64,000 nt of DNA, from positions 6,924,501 to 6,988,500 of the forward strand of contig NZ_CP022222.1 of the NCBI RefSeq assembly GCF_009930815.1, read 5' to 3'. Positions 8,237 through 16,156 of the stretch are shown one piece after another (within the stretch, counting starts at the first letter, position 1; each line of letters starts with the position of its first letter). The translations under genes were made by a program, and so were the position numbers. The DNA is from Bradyrhizobium sp. CCBAU 051011 (lineage in GTDB: Bacteria; Pseudomonadota; Alphaproteobacteria; Rhizobiales; Xanthobacteraceae). The notes under the pieces are model-generated. The model ran no database searches. It had not been told where the DNA came from and saw only the letters and a program-made list of their open reading frames with translations.

Positions 8237-8331
8237 GCCCTTCGTCTTCGGGCCAGCAACTCGAAACGAACAAGAATAGCTGTGCAAGCGGCTAGCGCGC
8301 CCAAGGCCATCAAAAGAACCGTCGTGAGCAT
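8233..8331 (-). CDS. 32-residue single-span membrane protein
   Basis: Begins MLTTVLLMALGALAAC and continues through one hydrophobic helix to an Arg-rich tail (RFELLARRRRA). GGAGA lies six bases before the ATG. Its 3' end overlaps that of the convergent 7995 pseudogene. The positive-inside tail predicts an N-out, C-in orientation. Function unknown. Confidence 0.6.
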   Translation of the reverse strand: MLTTVLLMALGALAACTAILVRFELLARRRRA

Positions 8332-8447
8332 GGGAAATCTCCAGCCCGATGATTCGCAATTTCTTAAACTGTGAATTATCTCGGCCGAATATTTAAGAAG
8401 AAGTTAACATCCCGCCTTCCTGACGGCGGCAAGCTTAGAAGAGATCA

Positions 8448-8594
8448 ATGACCGTCTTTGTCTATGTCAACACGGGCAAGCAGGTTGGTGACCCCGAGCA
8501 TATCAAGGTGTTCGCCAATCAGGACGCTGCCGAAACGTGGTTTGCGGAGAACGATCCGGAAGGCGTTGCGTTTGAATATGAGGTTCTGGAGTGA
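8448..8594 (+). CDS. 48-residue conserved hypothetical protein, intact copy
   Basis: Soluble acidic protein beginning MTVFVYVNTGKQVGD and ending EGVAFEYEVLE. It alternates strand-like and helix-like segments. A nearly identical paralogue at 9627-9773 carries a nonsense codon at the Trp position of this copy. AGAAGAGA precedes the ATG, and a strong stem-loop terminator follows at 8610-8641, so it is a single-gene transcript. Function unknown. Confidence 0.75.
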   Translation: MTVFVYVNTGKQVGDPEHIKVFANQDAAETWFAENDPEGVAFEYEVLE

Positions 8595-8609
8595 ATCGAC
8601 TAGACCCCA

Positions 8610-8641
8610 GAAACCCGCCGGGGTTGAGATCGGCGGGTTTC
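8610..8641 (+). terminator. stem-loop terminator after the 48-residue protein gene
   Basis: GAAACCCGCCG and CGGCGGGTTTC form a perfect 11-bp stem around a 10-base loop, with TTT in the descending arm. It lies 16 bases beyond the stop of the 8448 gene. The symmetry means it could act in both directions. Confidence 0.7.
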
Positions 8642-9136
8642 CGTACTCTCGCGGGGGCTTGGGCGTTGCCGCGATTAGGTCATGCATACCAATCTGGAGT
8701 TTAACGGTTCACTAAGTTTGCATCGGCCGGCACCCGTCACCCCTACCCGCTGATCAGCCGGCACGTCCCCACCGTTAGAAACGGGCACTGCCCACGGCGG
8801 TGCAGTCGCCAAGCCCGTCCCATGGCGCATTGGAATGACGGCCCCAGCCTCCTCCCCCCGTGGCTCGGGCCGTTTCTCCGAAGCTTGGCATAGACATTGC
8901 TCCAGCATGTATTTCGAGACCGGCGGCGTCTTTATTTGGACGAAACCGTTTTCTCACGCGAGGAAAACGTCCTGAAACAATGGGCGAGCTATCCTTGTCT
9001 CCAATGATCAGGGGATGGCCAAAATGCAATACTTATTCGAGCTGATTTGGACGCAGTCATGCAGCAGATACCTGGCCTCAATGGGGCCAGCAGGAGGCTC
9101 AGCGATGCGTTCGAATTGTGAAAACGTGACGAGGTA
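8642..9136. other. gap with repeat and gene remnants only
   Basis: No intact gene is recognised. At 8818-8874 lies CATGGCGCATTGGAATG followed by an imperfect GGCCCCAGCC/GGCTCGGGCC stem, related to the terminator at 11094-11151. Between 8914 and 9110 short open pieces in different frames look like decayed coding sequence, but I cannot assign them. Confidence 0.45.
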
Positions 9137-9363
9137 ATGCCGAGTTGGAATGAAGCGCTTTGAAGTCAGGAAGCATCGAGTTCAACGGGCGCACGATCGC
9201 CTGTCTAATTCGCAACCAGTCCGCCACTGGGGCGTCGCTGGAGGTGGTCGGCGCAATGGGCATCCCGACGCAATTTACCCTTCTGATCGTTGCTGATCGC
9301 TTGAGGTGCGGGTGCACTGTGATATGGCGAACCGAACGCTTGATCGGCGTCAAATTCCACTAA
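9137..9363 (+). pseudogene. PilZ-domain protein with damaged N-terminus
   Basis: From 9160 the frame reads KSGSIEFNGRTIACLIRNQS, then ATGASLEV, and ends IGVKFH. The N-Q-S-A-T-G element matches the N/D-x-S-x-x-G signature of PilZ domains that bind cyclic di-GMP. The RxxxR half of the binding site, normally just upstream, is absent: the sequence before 9160 is in another frame (MPSWNEAL) and meets a stop. It is probably non-functional. Confidence 0.55.
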
Positions 9364-9626
9364 GCTTATGTGTCGAAGGGATTAACCCGCCAGAGTTCAG
9401 GGTATGACAAAGAGGCCGGCCCGGTTCTTGTTTTCCCCGATAGTGTAGATTCTGCGCTCGTTAGGGCGCGCAAGGGGACGGCTCCGGCACGCGCACTCCC
9501 AGCTTCCGCGCCGGGGCCGTTTCGGACTGGGTATCCTCATTGGCACGACCAGAAACCTATTGCTTGAGCAACCTATTGCCCTGGTACACCCGGTTTGAGG
9601 ACCCAAGGCTACAGGATGATCTTGCT

Positions 9627-9773
9627 ATGACGGTTTTTGTCTACGTAAACACCAGCAAGCAGGTTGGCGACGCCGAGCACGTCAAGGTGTTCGCCACCAC
9701 GGACGCCGCGAAAAAATAGTTCGAAGAAAACGATCCCGAAGGCGTTGCCTTTGAATATGAGGTCTTGGAGTGA
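9627..9773 (+). pseudogene. paralogue of the 48-residue protein with nonsense codon
   Basis: Same length and same ends as the 8448-8594 gene (MTVFVYVNTSKQVGD, ending EGVAFEYEVLE). The codon for the conserved Trp is TAG at 9717-9719, cutting the product at 30 residues. Most other differences are synonymous, so the lesion is probably recent. It lies 18 bases before the DUF3551-like gene, whose ribosome site follows its stop. Confidence 0.75.
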
Positions 9774-9791
9774 GTGCTGAAGGAGGCTCTG

Positions 9792-10040
9792 ATGCGCATC
9801 CTGGTCTTGGCGATTTTGGCGATCGGGATAATCTCAATGGGGCCGGCGGCTGCCCAGATGTACGATCCGGCTTATCCGGTTTGCCTGCGGGTATACGGCC
9901 CGGCCACCTATTACGAATGCGGATACACGTCGCTGCCTCAATGCAACGCGTCGGCATCGGGCCGCTCGGCACAGTGCGTCATCAATCCATATTTCGGGGG
10001 CGCGCAAGCGGGTTATCGGCGGCATGGCCGGGTCTACTAA
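9792..10040 (+). CDS. DUF3551-like small secreted protein
   Basis: An 82-residue exported protein. The signal peptide is MRILVLAILAIGIISMGPAAAQ. The mature part has four or more Cys (YPVCLRVYG, YYECGYTS, PQCNAS, AQCVINPY) and a Gly/Tyr/Arg tail, as in DUF3551 proteins abundant in Bradyrhizobium. AAGGAGG sits five bases before ATG 9792, which decides against a GTG at 9774. Disulfides in the periplasm are likely; the role is unknown. Confidence 0.82.
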   Translation: MRILVLAILAIGIISMGPAAAQMYDPAYPVCLRVYGPATYYECGYTSLPQCNASASGRSAQCVINPYFGGAQAGYRRHGRVY

Positions 10041-10041
10041 A

Positions 10042-10128
10042 GTGAACCGGATTGGCCGCAGGACCGCCTATGCGATGGTTGTCATCTTGGTTCTGGCGAT
10101 CGCATGGCAAGTGCTAGGATCGCTGTAG
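10042..10128 (+). CDS. 28-residue single-span membrane protein
   Basis: GTG-started frame of 28 codons, one base beyond the stop of the DUF3551-like gene. A basic N-terminus (NRIGRRTAYA) is followed by one hydrophobic helix to the C-terminus (AIAWQVLGSL). No independent ribosome site is clear, so it would rely on coupling to the gene before it. Low to moderate confidence. Confidence 0.45.
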   Translation: MNRIGRRTAYAMVVILVLAIAWQVLGSL

Positions 10129-10166
10129 GCCCGCCAGCGTAGGCCGCCCCAGTTTGGCACTGCGCG

Positions 10167-10260
10167 GGCGGCCCGGCGCACGACGGTTTTGGACGACACG
10201 CGCCGGGCCTTACCCACCGGAATGGCCCATTCAGGCTGGGTGTGATTCTTGGCAGAATTG
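10167..10260. repeat. leader repeat, copy B
   Basis: Matches copy A (7883-7990) over GGCGGCCC, GGACGACACGCGCCGGGCC, GGAATGGCC.ATTCAGGCTG and GATTCTTGGCAGAATTG. No gene follows it, so the coding part that copy A still precedes is lost here. A short third match to its GGACGACACGCGCC part occurs at 10630-10645. Confidence 0.65.
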
Positions 10261-10400
10261 CGCACCCTAGGGACCGTAGGTCGCAAGGCCAGTAGGCAAC
10301 CGTCACTCAACCGGCGCGTTTGAATGCCGGCCCCAGCCCCTTTCGTAGGAACGAACTCTCAACGCCTTGCGTTGTGTGAACGCTCCGTGAGGCGCGTACC

Positions 10401-10595
10401 ATGAATAACACGGATCAGGACACGGTATTGCGAGCTATGGAGGACGCCAGGCGCATCCTCGCAGAATACATCGCGCCAGGTCCACACGACGCTACACGTA
10501 CAGTGCACAGGCTCATCGCCGTCCTCGATAGAGATGAGGTTGTCCTTGCTCTCGATCGAATGAAACGGCGCCGAACTCTTCGCCTTGTGGAATAG
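10401..10595 (+). CDS. conserved hypothetical protein, 64 residues
   Basis: Small helical protein beginning MNNTDQDTVLRAMEDARRI. The helix pattern LAEYIAPG, then TVHRLIAVLDRD, then LALDRMKRRRTLRLVE, suggests a compact soluble fold with a basic C-terminus. No ribosome site better than GAGG upstream is seen. No function can be assigned. Confidence 0.6.
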   Translation: MNNTDQDTVLRAMEDARRILAEYIAPGPHDATRTVHRLIAVLDRDEVVLALDRMKRRRTLRLVE

Positions 10596-10810
10596 AGGCG
10601 CGCCCGGGGGTTAAGGCCCCGGACACTTCCGGACGACACGCGCCAGACCTAACCGTTGCAGGTCGTATCCGACGCCTCGCTGCCCCGTCGCCCAAAGGAC
10701 TACCCCGCCAAGCCTCTTGACAGGTTGCCGCCCGCGCCTAATTTTTTCGCCGGGGCATCGCCCCTCTAGCCAAAAGGGAAAGCTGTAACGACCGTCAAAG
10801 GATGACGACG

Positions 10811-11035
10811 ATGATGGACGAAAACATTGCCCGCTTACGAACCCATCGCAATAATATCGCCCGCTACCGGCGTTTGCTCCAAACCAAGCTTACTGATCTA
10901 GAGCGCCAATTTATTGAAAGGCGTCTGTCCGAGGAGCAATCGGATTACGAGCGTTTGGTAGAAGGCACCTTCCCCATGACATTCAAAATTCCGAAGACTC
11001 CTGAAAAGCAGCCAACAGCTTACGAGGCTGTCTAG
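10811..11035 (+). CDS. conserved hypothetical helical protein
   Basis: About 74 residues. The core NIARLRTHRNNIARYRRLL, then KLTDLERQFIERRLSEEQS, is strongly charged and helical, probably a two-helix hairpin or coiled coil. AAAGGA eight bases before ATG 10811 favours that start over ATG 10802. A perfect terminator follows at 11113. The same layout recurs in many rhizobial small proteins of unknown role. Confidence 0.7.
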   Translation: MMDENIARLRTHRNNIARYRRLLQTKLTDLERQFIERRLSEEQSDYERLVEGTFPMTFKIPKTPEKQPTAYEAV

Positions 11036-11112
11036 GGCTCGCCAGGAACGGACCTGTAACCGTTCGCGTTGATGCGGGCGCCACGCCCCCCTGCATGGCG
11101 CATTGGAATGGC

Positions 11113-11151
11113 GGCCCCAGCGTTGATTGCCCCCAGGCTGGGGCCGTTTTT
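11113..11151 (+). terminator. intrinsic terminator
   Basis: GGCCCCAGC and GCTGGGGCC form a perfect 9-bp stem with a 15-base loop, followed by GTTTTT. It ends rightward transcription from the gene at 10811. The bases just before it (CATGGCGCATTGGAATG) recur with a decayed stem at 8818-8874. Confidence 0.8.
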
Positions 11152-11303
11152 CGCGACCTTACTCAAATGTCGCCGCTACTCTCATACCCTTCACGCCGGC
11201 AGGCGCCGAGCTGTTCGCCTGAGGTCGGTTTTTCTTTTGTTCAGCTTGGAACGAACCAACGATCTGATTCTTCTCTGGAGCAAAGTCGCTTGGACGAGAT
11301 CCG

Positions 11304-11552
11304 ATGCCCCATTACTATTTGGATTTGCGCGATGAGGACGATCTAGCGGTTGATGAAGAGGGGCTGGAACTGCGGGACGTCGCGGCCGTGCAGGAGGAGG
11401 CCACACGATCCTTGGCGGAACTGGCTGGGAATGCGGTTCGCGGGCCCAGCTATGATGGCAATCGAAACCATCAGATGGCGATTGAGGTCAGAGACGAGAC
11501 CGGCCCGGTGCTTGAAGTGAAATTCAGTTTTCAGATCAATAGGCAGAAGTAG
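11304..11552 (+). CDS. DUF6894-type small protein
   Basis: An 82-residue protein beginning MPHYYLDLRDEDD. The order strand, acidic turn (DEEGLELRDVAAVQEEA), helix, then VRDETGPVLEVKFSF fits the small DUF6894 family. A second member of the same type lies at 38914-39144. It is soluble, and its activity is unknown. Confidence 0.75.
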   Translation: MPHYYLDLRDEDDLAVDEEGLELRDVAAVQEEATRSLAELAGNAVRGPSYDGNRNHQMAIEVRDETGPVLEVKFSFQINRQK

Positions 11553-11628
11553 CGGTCCAAATCGTGCCGACCAGCATTACCGGCAAGGCGCTTTTGCGGG
11601 GCGCTGGATAATGCTCCAGGAACACACT

Positions 11629-11718
11629 ATGCCGCGACCTGTAACCATTACGCTTTGGTCCCTCGCTGCCGCGTGTTTATGCGCATTCACATTCGCCGCA
11701 GCGATCATGGCGCATTGA
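11629..11718 (+). CDS. 29-residue single-span membrane protein
   Basis: Begins MPRPVTITLWSLAAAC and is hydrophobic almost to its end, IMAH. AGGA lies nine bases before the ATG; an in-frame ATG at 11611 is an alternative. Sequence at 11052-11108 shares its first and last codons (ACCTGTAACC near the start, ATGGCGCATTG at the end) but lacks the middle, so it may be a decayed relative. Confidence 0.5.
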   Translation: MPRPVTITLWSLAAACLCAFTFAAAIMAH

Positions 11719-11838
11719 GACCGCCGCGGTTGGCGACCCAACTACGAAAGGGCCCCAGCGGCGGCGCTGAGACCCTTCCGAGGTGTCGCACGGGGGGAAG
11801 TGCGACATCATTTCAATCACCCACTCCACCAGTGGTTC

Positions 11839-12024
11839 CTAACGCCCAAGCCGGCGCTCGACCCGCTTGCGACCGCTGCCAACTTTCTTGACGGCCTTCT
11901 TCACAGCGCTGGCGGACTTCTTTGTCTTCTTCGCCGTGTAGCGCACTTCATAGTCCTGCCCGCCGGCGACCCGTGCACGGTCCTGCGTGCGTCCGCGGGC
12001 TGATTTCTTCTTTGCCTTTGCCAT
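11839..12024 (-). CDS. DUF3606-like small basic protein
   Basis: A 61-residue Lys/Arg-rich protein. AKKKSARGRTQDRARVAG, then QDYEVRYTAKKTKKSASAVK, then KAVKKVGSGRKRVER matches the DUF3606 layout. The segment SASAVKKAVKKVG resembles a helix-turn-helix. A nucleic-acid-binding role is plausible from charge only. A GGAGG-like site precedes the ATG. It is the first leftward gene in a mostly rightward stretch. Confidence 0.78.
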   Translation of the reverse strand: MAKAKKKSARGRTQDRARVAGGQDYEVRYTAKKTKKSASAVKKAVKKVGSGRKRVERRLGR

Positions 12025-12140
12025 CCTGCAATACCTCCCATTGCAAGCGGCAACGCGTCATCATAGGCGGGGTTCCAATTCCGGCGCGCCGGAACGATTC
12101 AGCACAGGTCGATTTAGATTCGCATTGCGTGGAGTTCATA

Positions 12141-12494
12141 ATGCGTAGGTCTAGTTGGACGCCATCAATAGTCCCGAATGACAACGATGAGACGGTTTAC
12201 TTGGTAGCGGATGATTTCGGTCGATTAGGCCGCGCGTGGTCCGAAGCAGATTACGAAACCACCGACCTCGAAACGGTAATTCAAGACCTGCTGACCGGCC
12301 AATATAGCAACCCGATCCGCATCGTCGCCTTCAATACCGCCGAACGTTGGTCGGAAGACGTTTCCGAAGACGTCGCGCACGAATTGCGCCGTCGCTGCGA
12401 TCTGCAAATGCGCGATCTCCCCCCTACGATCTCTGATTTTGTCGAACGGCATGAGGATCGTGATCGGCGTCAGTTGACCCTTTGGCTAGTTTAA
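12141..12494 (+). CDS. conserved hypothetical protein, 117 residues
   Basis: Soluble alpha/beta protein starting MRRSSWTPSIVPND at ATG 12141. The clearest elements are TVYLVADDFGRLGRAWSEAD, then TDLETVIQDLLTGQY, FNTAERWSEDVSEDVAHELR and RQLTLWLV at the end. I recognise the pattern as a widespread rhizobial hypothetical protein, often on islands and plasmids. No catalytic motif is visible. The frame is open far upstream, but the conserved part begins here. Confidence 0.75.
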   Translation: MRRSSWTPSIVPNDNDETVYLVADDFGRLGRAWSEADYETTDLETVIQDLLTGQYSNPIRIVAFNTAERWSEDVSEDVAHELRRRCDLQMRDLPPTISDFVERHEDRDRRQLTLWLV

Positions 12495-12660
12495 CTCAGA
12501 CTCCCGAGTTGTAACTGGTACGATATCTGCACACATTTGAAGTGCACGCGGTGCCGCTCAATTGGCTGGGTCGATCCGCGTCCGAAATGGACGGAAGTAA
12601 TAGATTATCAAGGGGCATTTTTTCGCCCTAGTTCATCATTTACTGATCGAGCTTTGTCAC

Positions 12661-12870
12661 ATGTCTATTTCTGACGAGTTGGCCAAACTCATTCCTATTG
12701 GCGAAGAAAACGCGGTATCTGGCCTGTTGCTTTGGAAGCAACTGAAGATGTGGTCACCGGCGAGTATTAAGCACACTTTGAGGCTGATGGCTCGGGATGG
12801 TTTAATCGAACGCAGGCAAGTTCTGCGCGACGGCCACGAGACGACCTTGTATTTCAGGTCGCGCAGTTGA
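12661..12870 (+). CDS. small winged-helix DNA-binding-like protein
   Basis: A 69-residue protein beginning MSISDELAKLIPIGEEN. It is predicted as a winged helix: two helices (GLLLWKQLKMW), a recognition helix SPASIKHTLRLMARDGL, and a beta wing (IERRQVLRDGHETTLYFR). No metal or ligand site is seen. It could be an island regulator. The 166 bases after it hold no gene, and the leftward phage block then begins. Confidence 0.6.
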   Translation: MSISDELAKLIPIGEENAVSGLLLWKQLKMWSPASIKHTLRLMARDGLIERRQVLRDGHETTLYFRSRS

Positions 12871-13036
12871 TTCAGAATCAAGCCCGATACAAAGGCTGAC
12901 TGGCAGAACAAGTTCGAGGATCCGGTATCGTTGCCCAGGGCAAGAAGCTGTCACGCTTCGTGACTCCGCCGACTACATCACCAGCTTGCCGAAGATGCGT
13001 CCAAAATGTCGAAACACGATCTACGTCCTAATAATG

Positions 13037-13399
13037 TCAGGCAATGCCCAACGGTTGATGGTTAAGCGGACGATTGAAGTCCGGCGCCTTCGCCTGCCAG
13101 GACTCGCGCGTCAGTCGGTACGCTACGCCGCGGGGATCCTCTCCTGCCCCCAAGTGCTGGCGCTTCCCTGTCGGTATTCCGGCCTCGTCGTGCATCACCA
13201 CCACGTCGTCATGCACCGAATAAAAACCGACAGTGATAGCGCCAGGGTTGTCCCCGAACGGCGCTGCGGTTTGCACCGACACCGCTTTGATGTCAGCTCT
13301 TGGCCGTGGCTTCGCTGATTGGCGTGCGGGAGCAAGGGGCACAGTGTCCGCGCGCTTTGCCTCGTCACCACGAGCAAGCAGGGTATCGAGCCAGGTCAC
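13037..13399 (-). CDS. phage-block hypothetical protein, 120 residues
   Basis: Last gene of the leftward block. It starts with GTG overlapping the previous stop by four bases. Sequence begins MTWLDTLLARGDEAKR; a Pro/Arg linker follows, then a region with TVGFYSVHDDVVVMHDEAG. No family is recognised. The tight coupling argues that it is translated with its neighbours. Confidence 0.55.
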   Translation of the reverse strand: MTWLDTLLARGDEAKRADTVPLAPARQSAKPRPRADIKAVSVQTAAPFGDNPGAITVGFYSVHDDVVVMHDEAGIPTGKRQHLGAGEDPRGVAYRLTRESWQAKAPDFNRPLNHQPLGIA

Positions 13400-13581
13400 G
13401 CTCTGCCCTTGCGGAAGTCCACGCCGTAAACGACGTTGCTGGCCGGCTCTTCGATCTCAGCCAGTCGCGCCGCAGCCCTCTCCCGCTGGATCGCGAAGGC
13501 CCGTTCCGGTGAGCAATCCAGCTCGGCCTGGATATCCACTGCTTCAGTTATTGCTCCCAGCAGTCCGCCATACTGAATCAT
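13396..13581 (-). CDS. phage-block hypothetical protein, 61 residues
   Basis: Begins MIQYGGLLGAITEAVDIQAE. It is a helical acidic protein (CSPERAFAIQRERAAARLAE) ending in a basic tail. ATGA overlaps join it to the genes on both sides. No family is recognised. Confidence 0.5.
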   Translation of the reverse strand: MIQYGGLLGAITEAVDIQAELDCSPERAFAIQRERAAARLAEIEEPASNVVYGVDFRKGRA

Positions 13582-13784
13582 TGCTTACTCCCCGCAAGAA
13601 TGGCGAGTGCTTGCTTGCAGACACAGCCCGGCGCCTTGTTCGTCAGGTCTCGCCGCAGCATTGCAACTGGCAGGCCTTCAAACTGCTTCTTCAGCTCAGC
13701 CGCCTTTGCGTCCACAAACGCCTCGGCCTCTGCGCATGTTGCCCTGATCCGCTCGTCAAGCGGCGGCGTGCGATTGATTGCCAT
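13578..13784 (-). CDS. phage-block hypothetical protein, 68 residues
   Basis: Starts MAINRTPPLDERIRATC, with GAGGGAAAG before the ATG; the frame is open upstream inside the preceding gene. A helical middle (FVDAKAAELKKQFEGLP) is followed by a Cys pair (CVCK). It overlaps the preceding gene by 29 bases and the next by four. No family is recognised. Confidence 0.5.
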   Translation of the reverse strand: MAINRTPPLDERIRATCAEAEAFVDAKAAELKKQFEGLPVAMLRRDLTNKAPGCVCKQALAILAGSKQ

Positions 13785-14238
13785 CTTCTGCTTTCCCTCG
13801 TTGCTGGATTGCTGCGAGCGCCTTCCTGGCATCCGCGGCCTCGTTTTGAGCCCGTCTCACTGCGCGGTCCTGTTCTTTCTCACGCGCAGCCAAGTAGCAC
13901 TGGACATCGTAAGGAAGCGCCTTGAAGCGCGGCCCCATTGCCTTCGGCCACGAGCGCGGCGGAGGGATCGCGGCAATGCTGCTGATCACCTCCGCCACTG
14001 CACCCCCCGCTGTTGGATCGGCGAAGCCGTTAGCGAGGTGCGAGTCGGAAATCTCCTTGACTGCCTCCCAAATCTTTTCGATGGGGGCCACCTGCTCACA
14101 ATCACGGATGAAGGCCGCGACGTGAACAGGCGCCGCCGGCAACGCACGGACGTTTGCCTGAATGCACCACTTGCCAAAGGCTGTCGGCTCTTCCTGGATG
14201 CGAGCGTTCAGCAGTGCCTGCAAAACAGGACTGTTCAT
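13756..14238 (-). CDS. phage-block hypothetical protein, 160 residues
   Basis: Begins MNSPVLQALLNARIQEEPT. The N-terminal half looks like a tyrosine-recombinase-type SAM-like or helical domain (WCIQANVRALPAAPVHVAAF, then IWEAVKEISDSH). The C-terminal part is a long charged helix (LAAREKEQDRAVRRAQ). The fold resemblance is weak and no active site is seen. Coupled by ATGA to the gene before it. Confidence 0.5.
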   Translation of the reverse strand: MNSPVLQALLNARIQEEPTAFGKWCIQANVRALPAAPVHVAAFIRDCEQVAPIEKIWEAVKEISDSHLANGFADPTAGGAVAEVISSIAAIPPPRSWPKAMGPRFKALPYDVQCYLAAREKEQDRAVRRAQNEAADARKALAAIQQRGKAEDGNQSHAAA

Positions 14239-14492
14239 CGGCCAGCCTTGATCAAGGTGCTATGCGCCTTACCCAGATTCCGACGCAGCAAGCTTAGTCG
14301 GCTGTAGCCCCTCAGATCGCCTTCGACCGATCCAAGCTTGCGCAGATGCTCGTCAAACTGATCAAGCGCCTCCGCCCTCTTGCTATGACCATACAGATGG
14401 AAATCGGCTGCGATCTGGTCGGGACCACGACCCTCCCCCGTCCAGTTCCTCGCGGCTTGGTCTACCTGCTGCAGAAAGTCGTCCTCGCTCAT
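14235..14492 (-). CDS. phage-block hypothetical protein, 85 residues
   Basis: Begins MSEDDFLQQVDQAARNW. Helical throughout (KRAEALDQFDEHLRKLG, then SRLSLLRRNLGKAHSTL), acidic then basic. It overlaps the scaffold-like gene stop by four bases. No family is recognised. Confidence 0.5.
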   Translation of the reverse strand: MSEDDFLQQVDQAARNWTGEGRGPDQIAADFHLYGHSKRAEALDQFDEHLRKLGSVEGDLRGYSRLSLLRRNLGKAHSTLIKAGR

Positions 14493-15712
14493 GATGCCCT
14501 CTTCAAGGATTTGATCTGACCGGCGATGCGCGCCGCCTTGTCACCCTTGGCGGATGCAAGTTGCTTCTGCAGTGCCTGGATCTTGGATGAATGGTCAGTG
14601 GTGCTCCGGTTCGGCTGGGAAACGCCAGGCCGCTGGACCGGAGGCAAGGCCTGCGGGACCGCCTTCGGCGCCGCCACCATCCGCCGGTACTTTATTGCAT
14701 CGGCTGCAAGTCGCTGAAATGCAGGATGGTGGAGTGCCAGGTTTGTTTCTGCTTCACGCGCAAACTGCTCACGCGATAGCCCGTATTCGGCGACGTAAGA
14801 AACGAGATCCTCGACCATCTCGGCCTTTTCAGCCATCGTCATCGGGCCAAGCGCCGCATCTGACGCGCGGCTGTACTGCTGGCGCATTGTCTGAAACTGT
14901 TGCTGCTGGACCTGGGCCTGCTGCTGTTGCCATTGCGCCTGGGCGCTTTGGAGCTGACTAACCCGCTGCAGTACGCCCATCGCACGATTGAAGCGCTGAG
15001 GATCCTGCTGTGACAGGAGATTAAGGGCAGGCTCCCACTGCTCGGCCGGAATGTTGGCCAACTCGGGGAAGTGATCGACCAGGTTCGCCATCGCATACTG
15101 GTTTGCGACGTTGAGGGCGTTTGCGTAACTCTGCTGGACTGCCTCAGCCTTGGCAAACTCACCTTCCAGAGCCTGCCGCACCTGCGGAATCTTCAACGCC
15201 TTGCGGGTCTCAGGATCGAGACCTTCCATCGTATCGATCGCGTCCGCGGCATCGTCGTTGCCAGGCACGTTCTGCGCAGTCTCGGCCTTGGCGTCTTCCT
15301 TGGCCGACATCTCAACGCCGAGCTGCTCCGCAATCTTCGGATCACCCTTGATGACCTTCGCCCGCTCCTCATCGACTTTGTCGGTGAGGGTGGCCAGGTC
15401 GAGACCGTCGGCAAACTTCAGCAGATCGGTGCGGGTCGCCGCATAATCCTTGGCCGCCTGCTCGACGGTGACAGCCTCTTTGGTATCAATCTCGCCACGA
15501 AGCTCCGTTACCGAAAGCTCCAGCTCAGGCACCTGCGATGCCGCGCGGTTAGCTGCAGCTTGCCGGACAGGATCGCCCTCCGGCGCGTCTTGCTCCGCGG
15601 GCTCATCCTTCCTGGTCGTAAAGCCCGCCTTGGCGTTTTCATACTCACGGCCGAATAGCCCTTCGGTGGATGGCGTGAATTGGCCCGTAGCTTCGTCGCG
15701 ATTTTCGCTCAT
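14489..15712 (-). CDS. scaffold-like phage protein, 407 residues
   Basis: Long, almost wholly helical, charged protein. It has an acidic low-complexity N-terminal third, a Gln-rich coiled-coil centre (AQAQWQQQQAQVQQQQFQ), a helical block EMVEDLVSYVAEYGLSREQF, and a short basic C-terminal helix (SAKGDKAARIAGQIKSLKR). Length, charge, coiled coils and a basic C-terminus resemble capsid scaffolding proteins of tailed phages. This is a resemblance, not a proven match. No portal or coat gene accompanies it here. Confidence 0.5.
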   Translation of the reverse strand: MSENRDEATGQFTPSTEGLFGREYENAKAGFTTRKDEPAEQDAPEGDPVRQAAANRAASQVPELELSVTELRGEIDTKEAVTVEQAAKDYAATRTDLLKFADGLDLATLTDKVDEERAKVIKGDPKIAEQLGVEMSAKEDAKAETAQNVPGNDDAADAIDTMEGLDPETRKALKIPQVRQALEGEFAKAEAVQQSYANALNVANQYAMANLVDHFPELANIPAEQWEPALNLLSQQDPQRFNRAMGVLQRVSQLQSAQAQWQQQQAQVQQQQFQTMRQQYSRASDAALGPMTMAEKAEMVEDLVSYVAEYGLSREQFAREAETNLALHHPAFQRLAADAIKYRRMVAAPKAVPQALPPVQRPGVSQPNRSTTDHSSKIQALQKQLASAKGDKAARIAGQIKSLKRAS

Positions 15713-15837
15713 TGAGCCTCTGTGATGTTGAGAACTACGCAGCCGTATTGACAGGTTGTTGGCTCAAAGTGGCCGCCAAATAGCCCCATTGTGATCGATC
15801 CTTCAGTTGGGGCGCTGATTAATTGGTGCCGTGCCAT
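15709..15837 (-). CDS. 42-residue phage-block protein
   Basis: Begins MARHQLISAPTEGSITMG and contains FEPTTCQYGCVVLNI. The stop overlaps the ATG of the scaffold-like gene as ATGA, which supports translation. No clear ribosome site. Predicted beta-rich; role unknown. Confidence 0.4.
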   Translation of the reverse strand: MARHQLISAPTEGSITMGLFGGHFEPTTCQYGCVVLNITEAQ

Positions 15838-15856
15838 GATGTTGGTCCGAAAAGCA

Positions 15857-16156
15857 CTATTTGCGATGGGTTGTGCATGGGGGATAGTCCTCGCCATCAG
15901 CCAGTATGCCAGCATGCTCTTTGAATGAGCGACCACCACGCTCGGAGCCATTTAGAGGGCCGTAAAGCGCGCGTCCGTCGCCGGCGGGTGTCGTGGCAGG
16001 ATCGAGGCCGGCCGCACGTAGAGCCTCCAGAAGGGCTTGGCGAGTCCATTCGCTAGGCTTGCTCCCTTTGGCACGAGCAGCACGATCAACCAGCGCCGTG
16101 ATCTCGGGCTGGACGCGGATCGTAATGTTGTCGGAGAAGCGGACGGGCTCAGTCAT
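15857..16156 (-). CDS. ribbon-helix-helix-like DNA-binding protein
   Basis: A 99-residue protein. RFSDNITIRVQPEITALVDR reads as a beta ribbon followed by helix 1, and KPSEWTRQALLEALRAAGLD as the second helix, the layout of CopG/Arc-type repressors. The tail is polar. The ATG overlaps the end of the 16149 gene by eight bases. Probably a regulator of the small-gene operon; the target is unknown. Confidence 0.6.
   Translation of the reverse strand: MTEPVRFSDNITIRVQPEITALVDRAARAKGSKPSEWTRQALLEALRAAGLDPATTPAGDGRALYGPLNGSERGGRSFKEHAGILADGEDYPPCTTHRK

Noticed and set aside
9370..9567. Rightward 65-codon frame after the PilZ remnant
   Set aside because: Composition is random-looking and there is no ribosome site.
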